Positions 9,217 through 17,498 of a stretch of DNA of 64,000 nucleotides are shown piece after piece. Origin of the DNA: REEB95 sp050729835. GTDB lineage: Bacteria; Pseudomonadota; Alphaproteobacteria; ATCC43930; CGMCC-115725. Below the pieces are notes generated by a model. The model saw only the letters and a list, made by a program, of their open reading frames with translations, searched no databases and was not told where the DNA came from. Location: positions 166,871 to 230,870 of the forward strand of contig JBOHLS010000001.1 of assembly GCA_050729835.1 (NCBI GenBank), given 5' to 3'. The position numbers and the translations under genes are program-made. The stretch's first letter is position 1; each line of letters opens with the position of its first letter.

Positions 9217-9232
9217 TTAACGCTTCGCTAAC
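9217..9232 (+). promoter_or_regulatory. CtrA-like box upstream of the prepilin peptidase gene
   Basis: TTAA-N7-CTAAC, one mismatch from the CtrA consensus TTAA-N7-TTAAC, 23 bases before the ATG of the CpaA-like gene. CtrA controls pilus genes in several alphaproteobacteria. Match and position are seen; the role is inferred. Confidence 0.35.
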
Positions 9233-9254
9233 CAAGCCCGCCGATGATCCCGGC

Positions 9255-9779
9255 ATGGATCATCCCTGGACGTTCGCGCATCTCGGCCTGGGCGGCGAGG
9301 CCGCGCTCGCGGTCTATGTTGTGCCGCTCGTCATGGCGGGCGTGAGCGACTTCCGCACTTTGCGCATCCCCAACTGGTTGACTGGTACGCTGGCGCTCGC
9401 TTTCCCGCTCGGCGCGCTGGCGGCAGGGCAGCCCGTCGACTGGCTGTCGCATGTCGGTGCGGGTCTTGTCGTGTTCGCGGTCGCCGCGGTGCTGTTCGCC
9501 CTGCGCCAGATGGGCGGCGGCGACGTCAAGCTGCTGGCGGCCACGGCATTGTGGGTTGGATTGGGGCAATTGTTGCCGTTCCTGGTGCTGGTGGCGCTGG
9601 TCGGCGGCGTCTTCGGGCTGGTCTGCGTCGGGCTGCGGCATCCCCTGGTGCAAACCGCGATCCTGGCGACGCTGCGCCGCTTGCCGGTCTTCGCACACAA
9701 GAACCTGCCGATCCCATACGGCATTCCGATCGCCATTGCCGGCGTTCTGATGGCGCCGATGCTGCCGATCTTCGGCTGA
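9255..9779 (+). CDS. Prepilin peptidase (CpaA-type, A24 family)
   Basis: A 174-residue polytopic inner-membrane aspartyl protease of the short A24 type, which removes the leader from Flp/type IV pre-pilins and lacks the methylase domain of PilD. Both Asp motifs are visible: VSDFRTLRIPNW near residue 30 and GGGDVKLLAA near 85. No pilin or other cpa/tad genes are nearby, so it is a detached member of a Tad system or serves pilins elsewhere. It follows the secretion operon in the same direction but has its own CtrA-like box. Confidence 0.88.
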   Translation: MDHPWTFAHLGLGGEAALAVYVVPLVMAGVSDFRTLRIPNWLTGTLALAFPLGALAAGQPVDWLSHVGAGLVVFAVAAVLFALRQMGGGDVKLLAATALWVGLGQLLPFLVLVALVGGVFGLVCVGLRHPLVQTAILATLRRLPVFAHKNLPIPYGIPIAIAGVLMAPMLPIFG

Positions 9780-9786
9780 GATCCGT

Positions 9787-10179
9787 TCAGCTGTCGTTGT
9801 TCACGATCAGCCAGTGCGTCGACGGATAGAACACGGTTACGCCGCCTTCGAACGTGCAGAAGGCGAAACCGGAGACGTCGAAGCCGGTCGCGGTGACATG
9901 GGCCGCCGCGATACCGTGCGCGGAAACCGCATCCGCGGTGGCGACGGCGATGTCGTGGCCGCTGCCGTCGAGAATCACGATCTCGTTGCGCGCGTCGGGA
10001 ATGAGATCGTCGAGCGAGAGCGTCAGCGTTTCGGCGGGAGTCGCACCGGCAGATTCGGCTGGCGGCAAAGCCTGGTCGACGCCGCCCAGCGCGATTGGCT
10101 CGTCGCCGGCGGTAATCCCGGTGATGCGGATCCCACTGCCCATTCTCTGCCATGCTCCCACGATGATTAGCGGCGTCAC
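9787..10179 (-). CDS. Unrecognised small protein, possibly related to RTX protein C-termini
   Basis: Not recognised. 130 residues from a GTG start, or shorter from the ATG at 10143 (MGSGIRI). No signal peptide or membrane segment is evident; it is acidic and Gly/Ala/Thr-rich. A pattern LTLSLDDLIPDARNEIVILDGSGHDI recalls the L-x-L-x-D-(V/L)-L...L-x-V-x-G-x-x-x-D strand pattern at the C-termini of large type I-secreted adhesins. Since it lies beside a type I secretion operon it may be a small substrate or a fragment of one. This is weak inference. Confidence 0.5.
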   Translation of the reverse strand: MTPLIIVGAWQRMGSGIRITGITAGDEPIALGGVDQALPPAESAGATPAETLTLSLDDLIPDARNEIVILDGSGHDIAVATADAVSAHGIAAAHVTATGFDVSGFAFCTFEGGVTVFYPSTHWLIVNNDS

Positions 10180-10260
10180 CCTGACATGGGGAAATTAACC
10201 GCACAAAAGGAATTCCGCGGAATCCTATACAGCCCGGTGTGATTTCAGGCGGCGAACATC

Positions 10261-10860
10261 ATGGCGGACGGTTGGGTTACGGCAAATTCGTCCCGCGGCG
10301 AGCTGCGGCAACGGATACTCCAGGCCGGCGACCGGCGTTATTCGCTGCGGCTCGAGACCTGTTATTGGGAGACGCTGGCGACCATCGGCGCGTAGCGGCA
10401 CCTGCGGCTCAATCGGCTGGTTGCCGAGGTCGCCGCCCATGCCGACGGCGCCAACCTGGCGGCGCGCCTGCGCGTTCTTTGTCTCGAGGAATCCCGCCGC
10501 ATGATCGTGTCACGCGCGTTCAGGGCCGAGCGCAGCAGCGTCTTGGCCTTGATCGAAAGTGCGCCGGCGCCGGCCCTTGCCGCCGACGCGCGCGGGCGGA
10601 TCGTCGCGACCAATCCGCCGTTTCTCGATTGGATCGGTGTGCTGCCCGAGACGCTGACAGATACGCCGCTGCTTCGGCACTTTCGCTTCCATTGCCGATC
10701 CGGCCGCGGCATCGATGCGTTGTGGAAGGAGCACGGCAACTGGTGGGCGACATCCGAGACCGCGCGCATGATCCACATCGCGCCCGGCCGCGTGCTCGCG
10801 GCCAATGCGCGTCTCGTGCCGGTGATCGCGGCGCGTGGCCAGCCGCTCTGCGTCGTCTAG
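10261..10860 (+). pseudogene. RHH_4 plus PAS-like gene interrupted by an in-frame amber codon
   Basis: The reading frame starts at ATG 10261. Residues 14-67 match the RHH_4 ribbon-helix-helix family (RRYSLRLETCYWETLATIGA, then RHLRLNRLVAEVAAHADGANLAARLRVLCLE), but a TAG at 10393-10395 (codon 45) splits it. After the stop the same frame stays fully open through a PAS-like segment (ALIESAPAPALAADARGRIVATNPPFLDWIGVLPE) to the natural TAG at 10858-10860. A single base change (for instance CAG to TAG) explains it, so this is a recent loss or a read error. A C-terminal fragment could restart at ATG 10501. The IS5-family element begins right after the natural stop and does not truncate the gene. Confidence 0.7.
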
Positions 10861-12372
10861 CAGGCTGTTGAAGAAGTCCCTGGCAACGGGGCGATGATCG
10901 TGATTCTCTTGGCGCGAGATAGCGCTGAAGAGGATTTGCGATGCGCGGAAGCGACGAACGATCTGGGTCGCTGTTCAGCTACGTAGATTTGGAGGCGCGG
11001 GTTCGCGGCGATCATCCGCTGCGGACGATCCGGGAGATCGTGAACGCTGCGCTGGGGGATCTGACTGGGGATTTTACCCGGCTCTACACGGACTTCGGCC
11101 GGCCTTCGATTGCGCCGGAGAAGCTGCTTCGGGCCATGCTGCTTCAGGCGTTCTATGGGGTGCGCTCGGAGCGGCAGTTGATGGAGCGGCTTGAGTTCGA
11201 CCTTTTGTTCCGCTGGTTCGTGGGGCTGGGGGTCGACGATCCGGTGTGGGACCACTCGACGTTCTCCAAGAACCGGGACCGGCTCTTGGAAGGCGAGATC
11301 GCCGCCAAGCTCCTGAACGCGATCCTGGCCCAGCCGAAGGTGAAGCGGGTGTTGTCGAGCGACCACTTCTCCGTGGACGGGACGTTGATCGAGGCCTGGG
11401 CTTCGATCAAAAGCTTCCGCAGGAAGGATGGCAGCGATCACGACAGCGATGGCCCGGGGCGCAATGCCGAGCGCAGCTTCCACAAAGAGACGCGTTCCAA
11501 CGAGACGCATGAGAGCACGACCGACCCCGAAGCACGGCTCTACAAGAAGGGTGATGGCCAGCCGGCCAAGCTCTGCTACATGGGCCACGCACTGATGGAG
11601 AACCGCCATGGCCTTGCGGTCCGGGGCGGCGTGAGCCAGGCCACCGGTACTGCCGAACGCGACAAGGCGCTGGCATTGATCGATCGTTATCGCGGTTGAC
11701 GAAAGCGACGGATCACGCTTGGCGCCGACAAAGCCTATGACGTGACCGCGTTCGTGCAAGACTTGAAGAGCCGCTCCGTCACGCCGCACATCGCCATCGA
11801 CGGGCATCGGAGCAAAACCGGCAAGCCGCGCACGACGGCCATCGATGGGCGAACGCTGCGTCACGCCGGCTATGCCGTCAGCCAACGCTGCCGCAAGCGC
11901 ATCGAGGAGGTGTTTGGCTGGATCAAGAGCTCCGCCGGCCTCGCCAAGGTGAAGCTGCGCGGCCGCGCGCGCGTCGACGCCGCCTTCACCTTGGCGCTGG
12001 CGGCCTATAACCTCGTTCGCCTGCCCAAGCTCCTCGGAGCCGTCGCATGAAAGGGAAGTGGCGCATCGTCGAGATGCCGGACTACGAGTCCAACTACCCC
12101 GACACGATGGAGCCCGCCTACATCCTTTTCGACGGCAAGGGCGGCGGCGAGTTCGCCTTCGGCTGCGTCACCGGCGCCATCTACGGAGCCGGCGATGAAG
12201 GCGCCGATGCTGTCGAGTTCAGCTGGGACGGCAACGACGAAATGGACGAGGCCCGCGGCGACGGCTGGGCCGAGCTTCAGCCCGACGGGTCAATCACGGG
12301 CCAAATCTGCTTCCATCGCGGCGACGAAGCGGACTTCACCGCGCGTCCCTGCGCGACTTCTTCAACAGCCTG
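10861..12372 (+). mobile_element. IS5-family insertion sequence with passenger gene
   Basis: A 1512-bp element bounded by inverted repeats: CAGGCTGTTGAAGAAGTC at the left end, and its reverse complement at the right end (GACTTCTTCAACAGCCTG, 12355-12372). It is flanked by a 4-bp CTAG duplication (10857-10860 and 12373-12376), fitting the YTAR target of the IS5 group. It holds a transposase frame broken by one TGA and a second small gene. Insertion lies exactly in the C-TAG stop of the upstream RHH/PAS frame and restores that stop. Confidence 0.9.
10941..12050 (+). pseudogene. IS5-family transposase with in-frame TGA
   Basis: The N-terminal part (DUF772-like: SLFSYVDLEARVRGDHPLR, WDHSTFSKNRDRL, then DDE parts HFSVDGTLIEAWASIKSF) reads to TGA at 11697-11699. 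The same frame continues directly with RKRRITLGADKAYD and the C-terminal catalytic part RKRIEEVFGWIK, ending at TGA 12048-12050. One base change (CGA or TGG to TGA) separates it from an intact protein of about 369 residues. The element is therefore probably immobile unless helped in trans. GAGGATTTGCG precedes the ATG. Confidence 0.88.
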
Positions 12373-12376
12373 CTAG
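12047..12376 (+). CDS. IS-borne passenger protein of unknown function
   Basis: A 109-residue soluble acidic protein. It starts by ATGA overlap with the transposase stop, so it is translationally coupled to it. The core (WRIVEMPDYESNYPDTMEPAYILFDGKGGGEFAFGC, then VEFSWDGNDEMDEARGDGWAEL) looks conserved and resembles small standalone hypothetical proteins I have seen in many bacteria. The last residues (ATSSTAC) are encoded by the right inverted repeat, and the TAG stop at 12374-12376 belongs to the CTAG target duplication, not to the element. Function unknown. Confidence 0.7.
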   Translation: MKGKWRIVEMPDYESNYPDTMEPAYILFDGKGGGEFAFGCVTGAIYGAGDEGADAVEFSWDGNDEMDEARGDGWAELQPDGSITGQICFHRGDEADFTARPCATSSTAC

Positions 12377-12431
12377 GTCACGAAATGGCGGCACAAATTG
12401 TAATCGTCTGCGGTGTGACAACCAGCGCGGC

Positions 12432-12447
12432 TTAGCCAAGCGTTAAG
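12432..12447 (+). promoter_or_regulatory. CtrA-like box upstream of the LapG-like gene
   Basis: TTAG-N7-TTAAG, two mismatches from TTAA-N7-TTAAC, 48 bases before the ATG of the LapG-like gene and outside the IS element. Regulatory role inferred. Confidence 0.3.
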
Positions 12448-12494
12448 ACCCCGGTCCCTAGCGTCGATCTTGTATCCACGAACCAAGGTGCGAC

Positions 12495-13235
12495 ATGCAC
12501 GGGCGCGCGACGGCAATCGGCATCTTGCTCGGCGTGCTGGCGAGTGTGGGGCTGCCGGGCCAGGTTCCGGCGCAAGAGCTCGCCGCGCTTTCGCCGCCGG
12601 CACCGGCCCGGCTGGCTCCGGTGGTGCCGATGTTCGGTACACGCGAGTTTCACTATTCCGGCTTGGCGCCGTTCGCGCGCTGGACCGCGCTGCTCGCCCG
12701 CTGGGAGCACGAGCAGGAGGATGCCACGGAGTCCTGCTTGTCGACGCACGACGCCGCTCCGCCCTGTCCCCCGCGCGAATGGACGGAATTGATCGTCCGG
12801 TTCCGCGGGCTGCCCTTGCGCGTGCAGATCGAGGGTGTCAATGCGGCGATCAACGCGCATCCCTATGTCTCCGCGTTGGCCAACTGGGGTGACCCGTCGC
12901 GCTGGGAAACGCCGTTCGAGTTTTTGTGCCGCAACGGACAATGCCAGGACTATGCGATCACGAAATTCCTGCTGTTACGCGCACTCGGCGTTCCCAACGA
13001 CGCGCTGCGGCTTGTCGTCCCGCGCGATATCCGACGTCAGGTCGATCATGCCGTGCTCGTCGTCACCGTGGCCGGCCGCCCTTTGATGCTCGACAACCTG
13101 GCGTCGTACGTCGTTTCGGCCACGGCCAATCCCGACTACCGGGCGTATTATTCCATTAACGAAACCGGATGGTGGTTGCACCTGCCCAACCCGCTCACGC
13201 CGCAAACCCTCCCCCGGCAGGTGGCAAGCCGGTAA
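12495..13235 (+). CDS. LapG-like periplasmic cysteine protease (transglutaminase-like, C93)
   Basis: 246 residues with a signal peptide (about 1-28). The BTLCP/peptidase C93 domain covers about 45-225, with the apparent triad Cys150 (RNGQCQDYA), His185 (VDHAVLVV) and Asp200 (LMLDNL). In Pseudomonas LapG cuts the N-terminus of the giant adhesin LapA, releasing it from the type I channel, under control of the c-di-GMP receptor LapD. Here it lies some 3 kb from a type I secretion operon, so a Lap-type adhesion switch is plausible. Neither LapD nor a large adhesin is in the window. Domain call firm; pathway inferred. Confidence 0.87.
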   Translation: MHGRATAIGILLGVLASVGLPGQVPAQELAALSPPAPARLAPVVPMFGTREFHYSGLAPFARWTALLARWEHEQEDATESCLSTHDAAPPCPPREWTELIVRFRGLPLRVQIEGVNAAINAHPYVSALANWGDPSRWETPFEFLCRNGQCQDYAITKFLLLRALGVPNDALRLVVPRDIRRQVDHAVLVVTVAGRPLMLDNLASYVVSATANPDYRAYYSINETGWWLHLPNPLTPQTLPRQVASR

Positions 13236-13556
13236 CGCGGCTGGTGTGGCCGCCGGTCAGCCCACAGTTTACGGTTGTAAAGGTTACAGACAGGGTGCGA
13301 AAAGCCGGCCTCATCGGCCGAATAAACTTGCCTATTTACCGCCGAATCCGTTACGGTTTTTGCGGTGAATGGCGGCGGGTACTAACGACGACTCGCTCGC
13401 GTCAAGCCGGCGCAGACCGGTGGACAAGGACGGGAAACGCCACGACCTCCATTCCCTGAGCCGAGCGCCCAAAGCAAGGGTGCGGGTTCGTTTTGGTGCA
13501 ACCTCCGAGACGGGGGAACACCGCGGGGTATACCCAGTCGGTCTAACGGGGGGCCA
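13236..13556. other. Gap of 321 bases without a convincing gene
   Basis: An ATG-started frame of 70 codons (13369-13581) runs across and into the next gene, but its composition is arginine/serine-rich and not protein-like. A partial inverted repeat TTTACCGCC ... GCGGTGAA (about 13333-13369) may be a regulatory site. No clear terminator or RNA gene is seen. Confidence 0.5.
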
Positions 13557-14990
13557 TTGGTCGGCGGTCTGCGTGATTTAGGGGGACGCCTGTTTCCCGA
13601 GCGCCAGGTTTTGTTGCGCTCGACGGAACGCGTCCGTTCCGTGCTCCTGCCCAGCTGGCTGCAGGCGATGATCGTTGTCGCCTGCATTGGCACGTTCGGT
13701 GGCGCGAGCTATTTAGCCGTCGGTTATTTCGAGATGCACAAAGAGCTCGGGCAGGCGGGTGCCACGTCGCTGAGCGCAGCCGCCGCCACGTCGGTCAGTT
13801 CGCATTCCGAGGCCGATGCGGTTGCCGCCCACAACCAGCAGCTCGCCAACATCAACCAGCAATACGCGTCGCTCAAGCAGCACTATGATGCGATGGTCGC
13901 CAGCCAGTCGGCGAGTGCGACTGCCACCGATCAGGCGCAACAGAATCTGCAGCAGAAGCTCGACGCCGCCCAGCAGCAGCTGTCGACTAATACCGGCGAC
14001 GTCGCGCAACTTAAGAAGTCGATCGACGAATTGCGCGCCAATCTGAAGCGGTCGGAGCAGGCCCGCACCGTCGAGGTCGTACATGCGCATCAGCTCGAAG
14101 ACGCGATGCAGGCCCTCACGGCGCGCGCCAATCTTCTGAAGGCGATTGCCGACAGCAAGGACGAACAGCTCGCGAAATTGCGCGCCCAGCTTGCCAAGCC
14201 GAGCAACGAACAGCTGGGTGCCGTCCCGCCGACGAGCACGCCGGCGGCGAATCCCGCCTCTGGTGCGCTGCTGACCGACCCGCAAAAGCACAGCGCGCTC
14301 GTTCCCGATACGATTGGCGAAGGCGCCAACCTCGCTGTGCCGGCCCCGCAGGTCGCGCAGCTTGAGACCCCGAGCGACGCGCGTCATCCGACGAACAAGC
14401 TTGAGCAGATTCTGGCCTCGACGGGCGTCGACATCGACAAGATCATCCGGCATATCAGCCCGCAATCCGGCGCCGCGATGGGCGGTCCGTTCGTCTCGCT
14501 CGACAGCATGCGTAGCTCCGAGGCCGAACAACGCCGCGTCGCCGCGCTGCTCAAGGTCGCCAAGCTGCTGCCGTTGCGGCCCCCCCTCGACGTTCGCTAT
14601 GGCATCGGCAGTCCGTTCGGCCCGCGGCGCGATCCGTTCGACGGCCGCGAGGAATTCCACACCGGCATCGATCTCGATGCGCCGTATCGCACGCTGGTCT
14701 ACAGTACGGCTCCGGGCGTCGTGATCTTCACGGGCTGGAAGGAAGGATACGGCCGCACGATCGAGATCGATCACGGCCACGGCATCGTGACCTTGTACGC
14801 CCATCTCCACCGCATCCTGGTGGCCCGCGGCGAGACCATCGCCGCGCACGTCAAAATTGCCCAACTGGGTAGCACGGGCCGCAGCACCGGCCCGCATCTC
14901 CACTACGAAATCCGCCTCGACGGCAGACCGGTCAATCCCGAGAAGTTCCTGGAGGCTGGCAAGAATGTGGTTCAAGCGAGCGCACACTAA
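13557..14990 (+). CDS. M23 family metallopeptidase (LytM), membrane anchored, with coiled coil
   Basis: 477 residues. An N-terminal transmembrane helix (near 36-58) is followed by a long coiled coil (about 85-215), a linker, and a C-terminal LytM domain. The zinc motifs are present: HTGIDLDAP near 367 (HxxxD) and HLHYE near 447 (HxH). Such enzymes cut peptidoglycan cross-links. It overlaps the bactofilin gene, a pairing known to shape cells in several bacteria, where the bactofilin scaffolds the hydrolase. It starts from TTG at 13557 after a GGGG stretch; no better in-frame start keeps the membrane helix. Confidence 0.88.
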   Translation: MVGGLRDLGGRLFPERQVLLRSTERVRSVLLPSWLQAMIVVACIGTFGGASYLAVGYFEMHKELGQAGATSLSAAAATSVSSHSEADAVAAHNQQLANINQQYASLKQHYDAMVASQSASATATDQAQQNLQQKLDAAQQQLSTNTGDVAQLKKSIDELRANLKRSEQARTVEVVHAHQLEDAMQALTARANLLKAIADSKDEQLAKLRAQLAKPSNEQLGAVPPTSTPAANPASGALLTDPQKHSALVPDTIGEGANLAVPAPQVAQLETPSDARHPTNKLEQILASTGVDIDKIIRHISPQSGAAMGGPFVSLDSMRSSEAEQRRVAALLKVAKLLPLRPPLDVRYGIGSPFGPRRDPFDGREEFHTGIDLDAPYRTLVYSTAPGVVIFTGWKEGYGRTIEIDHGHGIVTLYAHLHRILVARGETIAAHVKIAQLGSTGRSTGPHLHYEIRLDGRPVNPEKFLEAGKNVVQASAH

Positions 14991-15444
14991 GCCGGTTGGT
15001 CACGTCTTCGCCGGCGGCGAGAGCCGGCGCACGGTGCCATCGATTCTTAGCGCCGGGCTCAAGCTCGAGGGCGATATCGTAAGCGACGGCGAGGTCCATA
15101 TCCTCGGCCACCATTCAGGCAACATCGTCGCGCGCCGGGTGACGATCGGCGAGGGCGGTGCCGTCACGGGCACGGTCGAAGCCGAAAGTGTCGTGATCAA
15201 CGGCACGCTGTCGGGCCGTTTGTCGGCTACCGGCGTTGTGCTCGGCCGTGCCGCCTCGGTCACGGCCGATATCGTCTATGTGCAGATGCGGGTCGAACCG
15301 GGGGCCTCGTACGAAGGCTACAGCCGCCGCGTCGAGACCATCGACACCTTCGCCGCCGAGCAGATGCAGCTTTCGCCGCCGTTGCGGCAGCAGATCGAGC
15401 GGTTGCGCACGCCGCACGCCGAGGTCGCCGGCAACGCCGCCTAG
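14965..15444 (+). CDS. Bactofilin (polymer-forming cytoskeletal protein)
   Basis: 159 residues. The beta-helical bactofilin core (about 25-120) has regular repeats such as LKLEGDIVSDGEVHILGHHSGNI, VTIGEGGAVTGTVEAESVVINGTL and ASVTADIVYVQMRVEPGASYEG. It starts at ATG 14965 within the end of the M23 gene (26-base overlap), so the two are coupled. It probably forms a membrane-associated filament that positions the peptidase. Its TAG stop is part of the CTAG target into which the IS481-family element inserted. Confidence 0.9.
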   Translation: MWFKRAHTKPVGHVFAGGESRRTVPSILSAGLKLEGDIVSDGEVHILGHHSGNIVARRVTIGEGGAVTGTVEAESVVINGTLSGRLSATGVVLGRAASVTADIVYVQMRVEPGASYEGYSRRVETIDTFAAEQMQLSPPLRQQIERLRTPHAEVAGNAA

Positions 15445-15445
15445 C

Positions 15446-16489
15446 TGTTTAGTCCCATGGTGTGATGGTATGATTGATCGTACCAACATCGACAAGGAAG
15501 CACTATGGGACAGGTCCTTCACGGCAGCGCCACGACCACGCACGCCGTCCGAGCGGCAATACAGCGATCGAAAGCTTCGATCCAGGCATTGAGCGAACGC
15601 CACGGGGTGAACCCCAAAACGGTGATGAAGTAGAGGAAGCGCGACTTCTTCCATGACGCGCCGATGGGGCCTAAGGACGCACGCTCGACCGTACTTTCAA
15701 TGGAGGAGGAGGCGCTGATCATCGCCTTCCGCAAGCATACGCTGCTGCCGCTGGACGACTGCCTCTACGCGCTTCAGCCCACCATCCCCCATTTGACCCG
15801 ATCGAGCCTGCACCGGCTGTTTCAGCGCTACGAGATTAGCCGCCTGCCGAGTGTCGAAGGAGACAAGCCGCGAAAGAAGTTCAAGACCTACCCGATCGGC
15901 TACATCCACATCGATATCGCCGAAGTGTGGACGGAAGAGGGCAAGCTTTACATGTTCGTTGCCATCGATCGGGTGAGTAAGTTCGCCTTCGCCGATCTGC
16001 ACGAGCGGGCGACACGGCGTATCGCGGCCGACTTCCTGCGCCGGCTGATCGAGCTTGTGCCCTACAAGATCCACACCGTGCTCACCGACAACGGCACCCA
16101 CTTCACCACCCTAGGAAACAAACATTCGGCCGCTCAGGACATCAAGCTGGCGATCCAAAATGGAGAACAGTTCTGGGCCCATTCGTTCGAACTCGCCTGC
16201 GCACAGAACGACATCGATCATCGGCTCACCAAGCCGAACCATACAAGGACCAACGGTCAGGTCGAGAGAATGAACCGCACCATCAAGGAAGCAACCGTGC
16301 GCCGCTCCTACTACGAAAGCCACGACAGGCTACGGACCCACTTGGCAACCTTCCTCGATGCCTACAACTTCGCAAGACGTCTCAAGACCCTAAATGGTCT
16401 GACGCCCTTTGAGCATGTTTGCAAAGCCTGGACAGAGCAGCCCCAACGCTTCAGGCTCAGCCCCGTCCCTCACGTGGCGGGACTAAACA
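15446..16489 (+). mobile_element. IS481-family insertion sequence
   Basis: About 1044 bp with terminal inverted repeats TGTTTAGTCCC (15446-15456) and GGGACTAAACA (16479-16489). Flanks are C-CTAGC on the left and T-CTAGC on the right, matching the NCTAGN target of IS481 elements. The left CTAG carries the bactofilin stop codon; the right one supplies the stop of the transposase frame. Removing the element gives two convergent genes whose stop codons abut in CTAGCTAG. Confidence 0.85.
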
Positions 16490-16494
16490 TCTAG
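15505..16494 (+). pseudogene. IS481-family transposase with in-frame TAG
   Basis: The frame begins MGQVLHGSATTTHAVRAAIQ with an HTH, stops at TAG 15631-15633 where relatives carry a Trp (K-W-R-K-R context), then stays open to 16491. The rve/DDE core is intact: YIHIDIAEV (Asp), VLTDNGTHF (Asp) and NGQVERMNRTIKEA (Glu). A restart at ATG 15664 would lack the HTH. The last codons (GLNI) come from the right inverted repeat and the TAG stop at 16492-16494 from the flanking CTAG. A single TGG to TAG change inactivated it. Confidence 0.88.
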
Positions 16495-17496
16495 CTAGCC
16501 GGCGCCGCGCTCGATGGCGCTGACGAACATTTCCCGATCGACATTGCCGCCCGACGCGACGACTGCGACGCACTTGCTGGCGCAGTCTAACTTGCCGGAT
16601 AGCACCGCGGCTAGCGCCGCGGCTCCGCCCGGCTCCAGAACCAGCTTGAGGTCGGCGAAGGCGACCGCCATGGCACGACGGATGTCGTCGTCGCCGACCG
16701 CCACGCTGCCGGCGAGGTGACGGTGCGCGATGGCAAAGGGTAGCGCGCCCGGCATCGGCGCAAGCAGGCAGTCGCAAATCGAGCCGGTCGCGGACTCGTT
16801 GGCGACGCGGCGCCCGGCGGCGAGCGAGCGGCGCATATCGTCGAAATTCTCTGGCTCCGCGGCGTAAACGCGGATCGCCGGACTCATGGCGGCTAGGCCA
16901 AGGGCGATGCCGCCGACCAGTCCACCGCCACTGCAAGGCGCGACGACGGCATCAAGCATGCAGCCGAGGTCGGCGGCCTGGCGCGCGATCTCGAGTCCGA
17001 CCGTGCCCTGGCCGGCAATGACGCGCGCATCGTCGAACGGGGGGACCAGCGTCGCGCCGCGCTCGCGCGCGATGCGCTCGGCAATCGCTTCCCGGCTGTC
17101 ACGCTGGCGGTCGTATGGCACCACCGTCGCGCCGTAGGCGCGCGTGTTCGCGGTCTTGATCGCCGGCGCGTCGGCCGGCATGACTATCGTCGCCGGCATG
17201 CCCAGGCGTTGCGCCGCCGCCGCCACCCCCTGGGCGTGGTTGCCCGAAGAAAAGGCGACGACGCCGCGCCGACGCGCCTCGGCATCGAGCGACAGCAAGG
17301 TATTGAGGGCGCCGCGGAATTTGAACGAGCCGGTGCATTGCAGGTTCTCGGCCTTGACGAGGATGCGGGCGCCGATCCGGGCATCGAGCGCCGGCGACGA
17401 TAGCAAGGGTGTTATGACCGCCTGACCGGCAAGGCGATGCGCGGCCGTCTCGATCTCGGCAAGGCCCGGCAGCGGCAATATGGCGTCGTCGGCCAT
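16495..17496 (-). CDS. Threonine ammonia-lyase / serine-threonine dehydratase
   Basis: 333 residues from ATG 17496; a longer frame upstream is rejected because it runs back through the neighbouring HAD gene. A PLP fold-type II enzyme: the PLP Lys in SFKFRGALN, the SSGNHAQG loop, and the Gly-rich phosphate site PCSGGGLVGG. It converts threonine (or serine) to 2-oxobutyrate (or pyruvate) and ammonia. No ACT regulatory domain is present, so it is the short catabolic type rather than feedback-controlled IlvA. It lies 2 bases after the HAD gene in one operon. Confidence 0.85.
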   Translation of the reverse strand: MADDAILPLPGLAEIETAAHRLAGQAVITPLLSSPALDARIGARILVKAENLQCTGSFKFRGALNTLLSLDAEARRRGVVAFSSGNHAQGVAAAAQRLGMPATIVMPADAPAIKTANTRAYGATVVPYDRQRDSREAIAERIARERGATLVPPFDDARVIAGQGTVGLEIARQAADLGCMLDAVVAPCSGGGLVGGIALGLAAMSPAIRVYAAEPENFDDMRRSLAAGRRVANESATGSICDCLLAPMPGALPFAIAHRHLAGSVAVGDDDIRRAMAVAFADLKLVLEPGGAAALAAVLSGKLDCASKCVAVVASGGNVDREMFVSAIERGAG

Positions 17497-17498
17497 TG

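Noticed and set aside
13369..13581. 70-codon ORF before the M23 gene
   Set aside because: Arg/Ser-rich, overlaps the M23 start and resembles no known protein.
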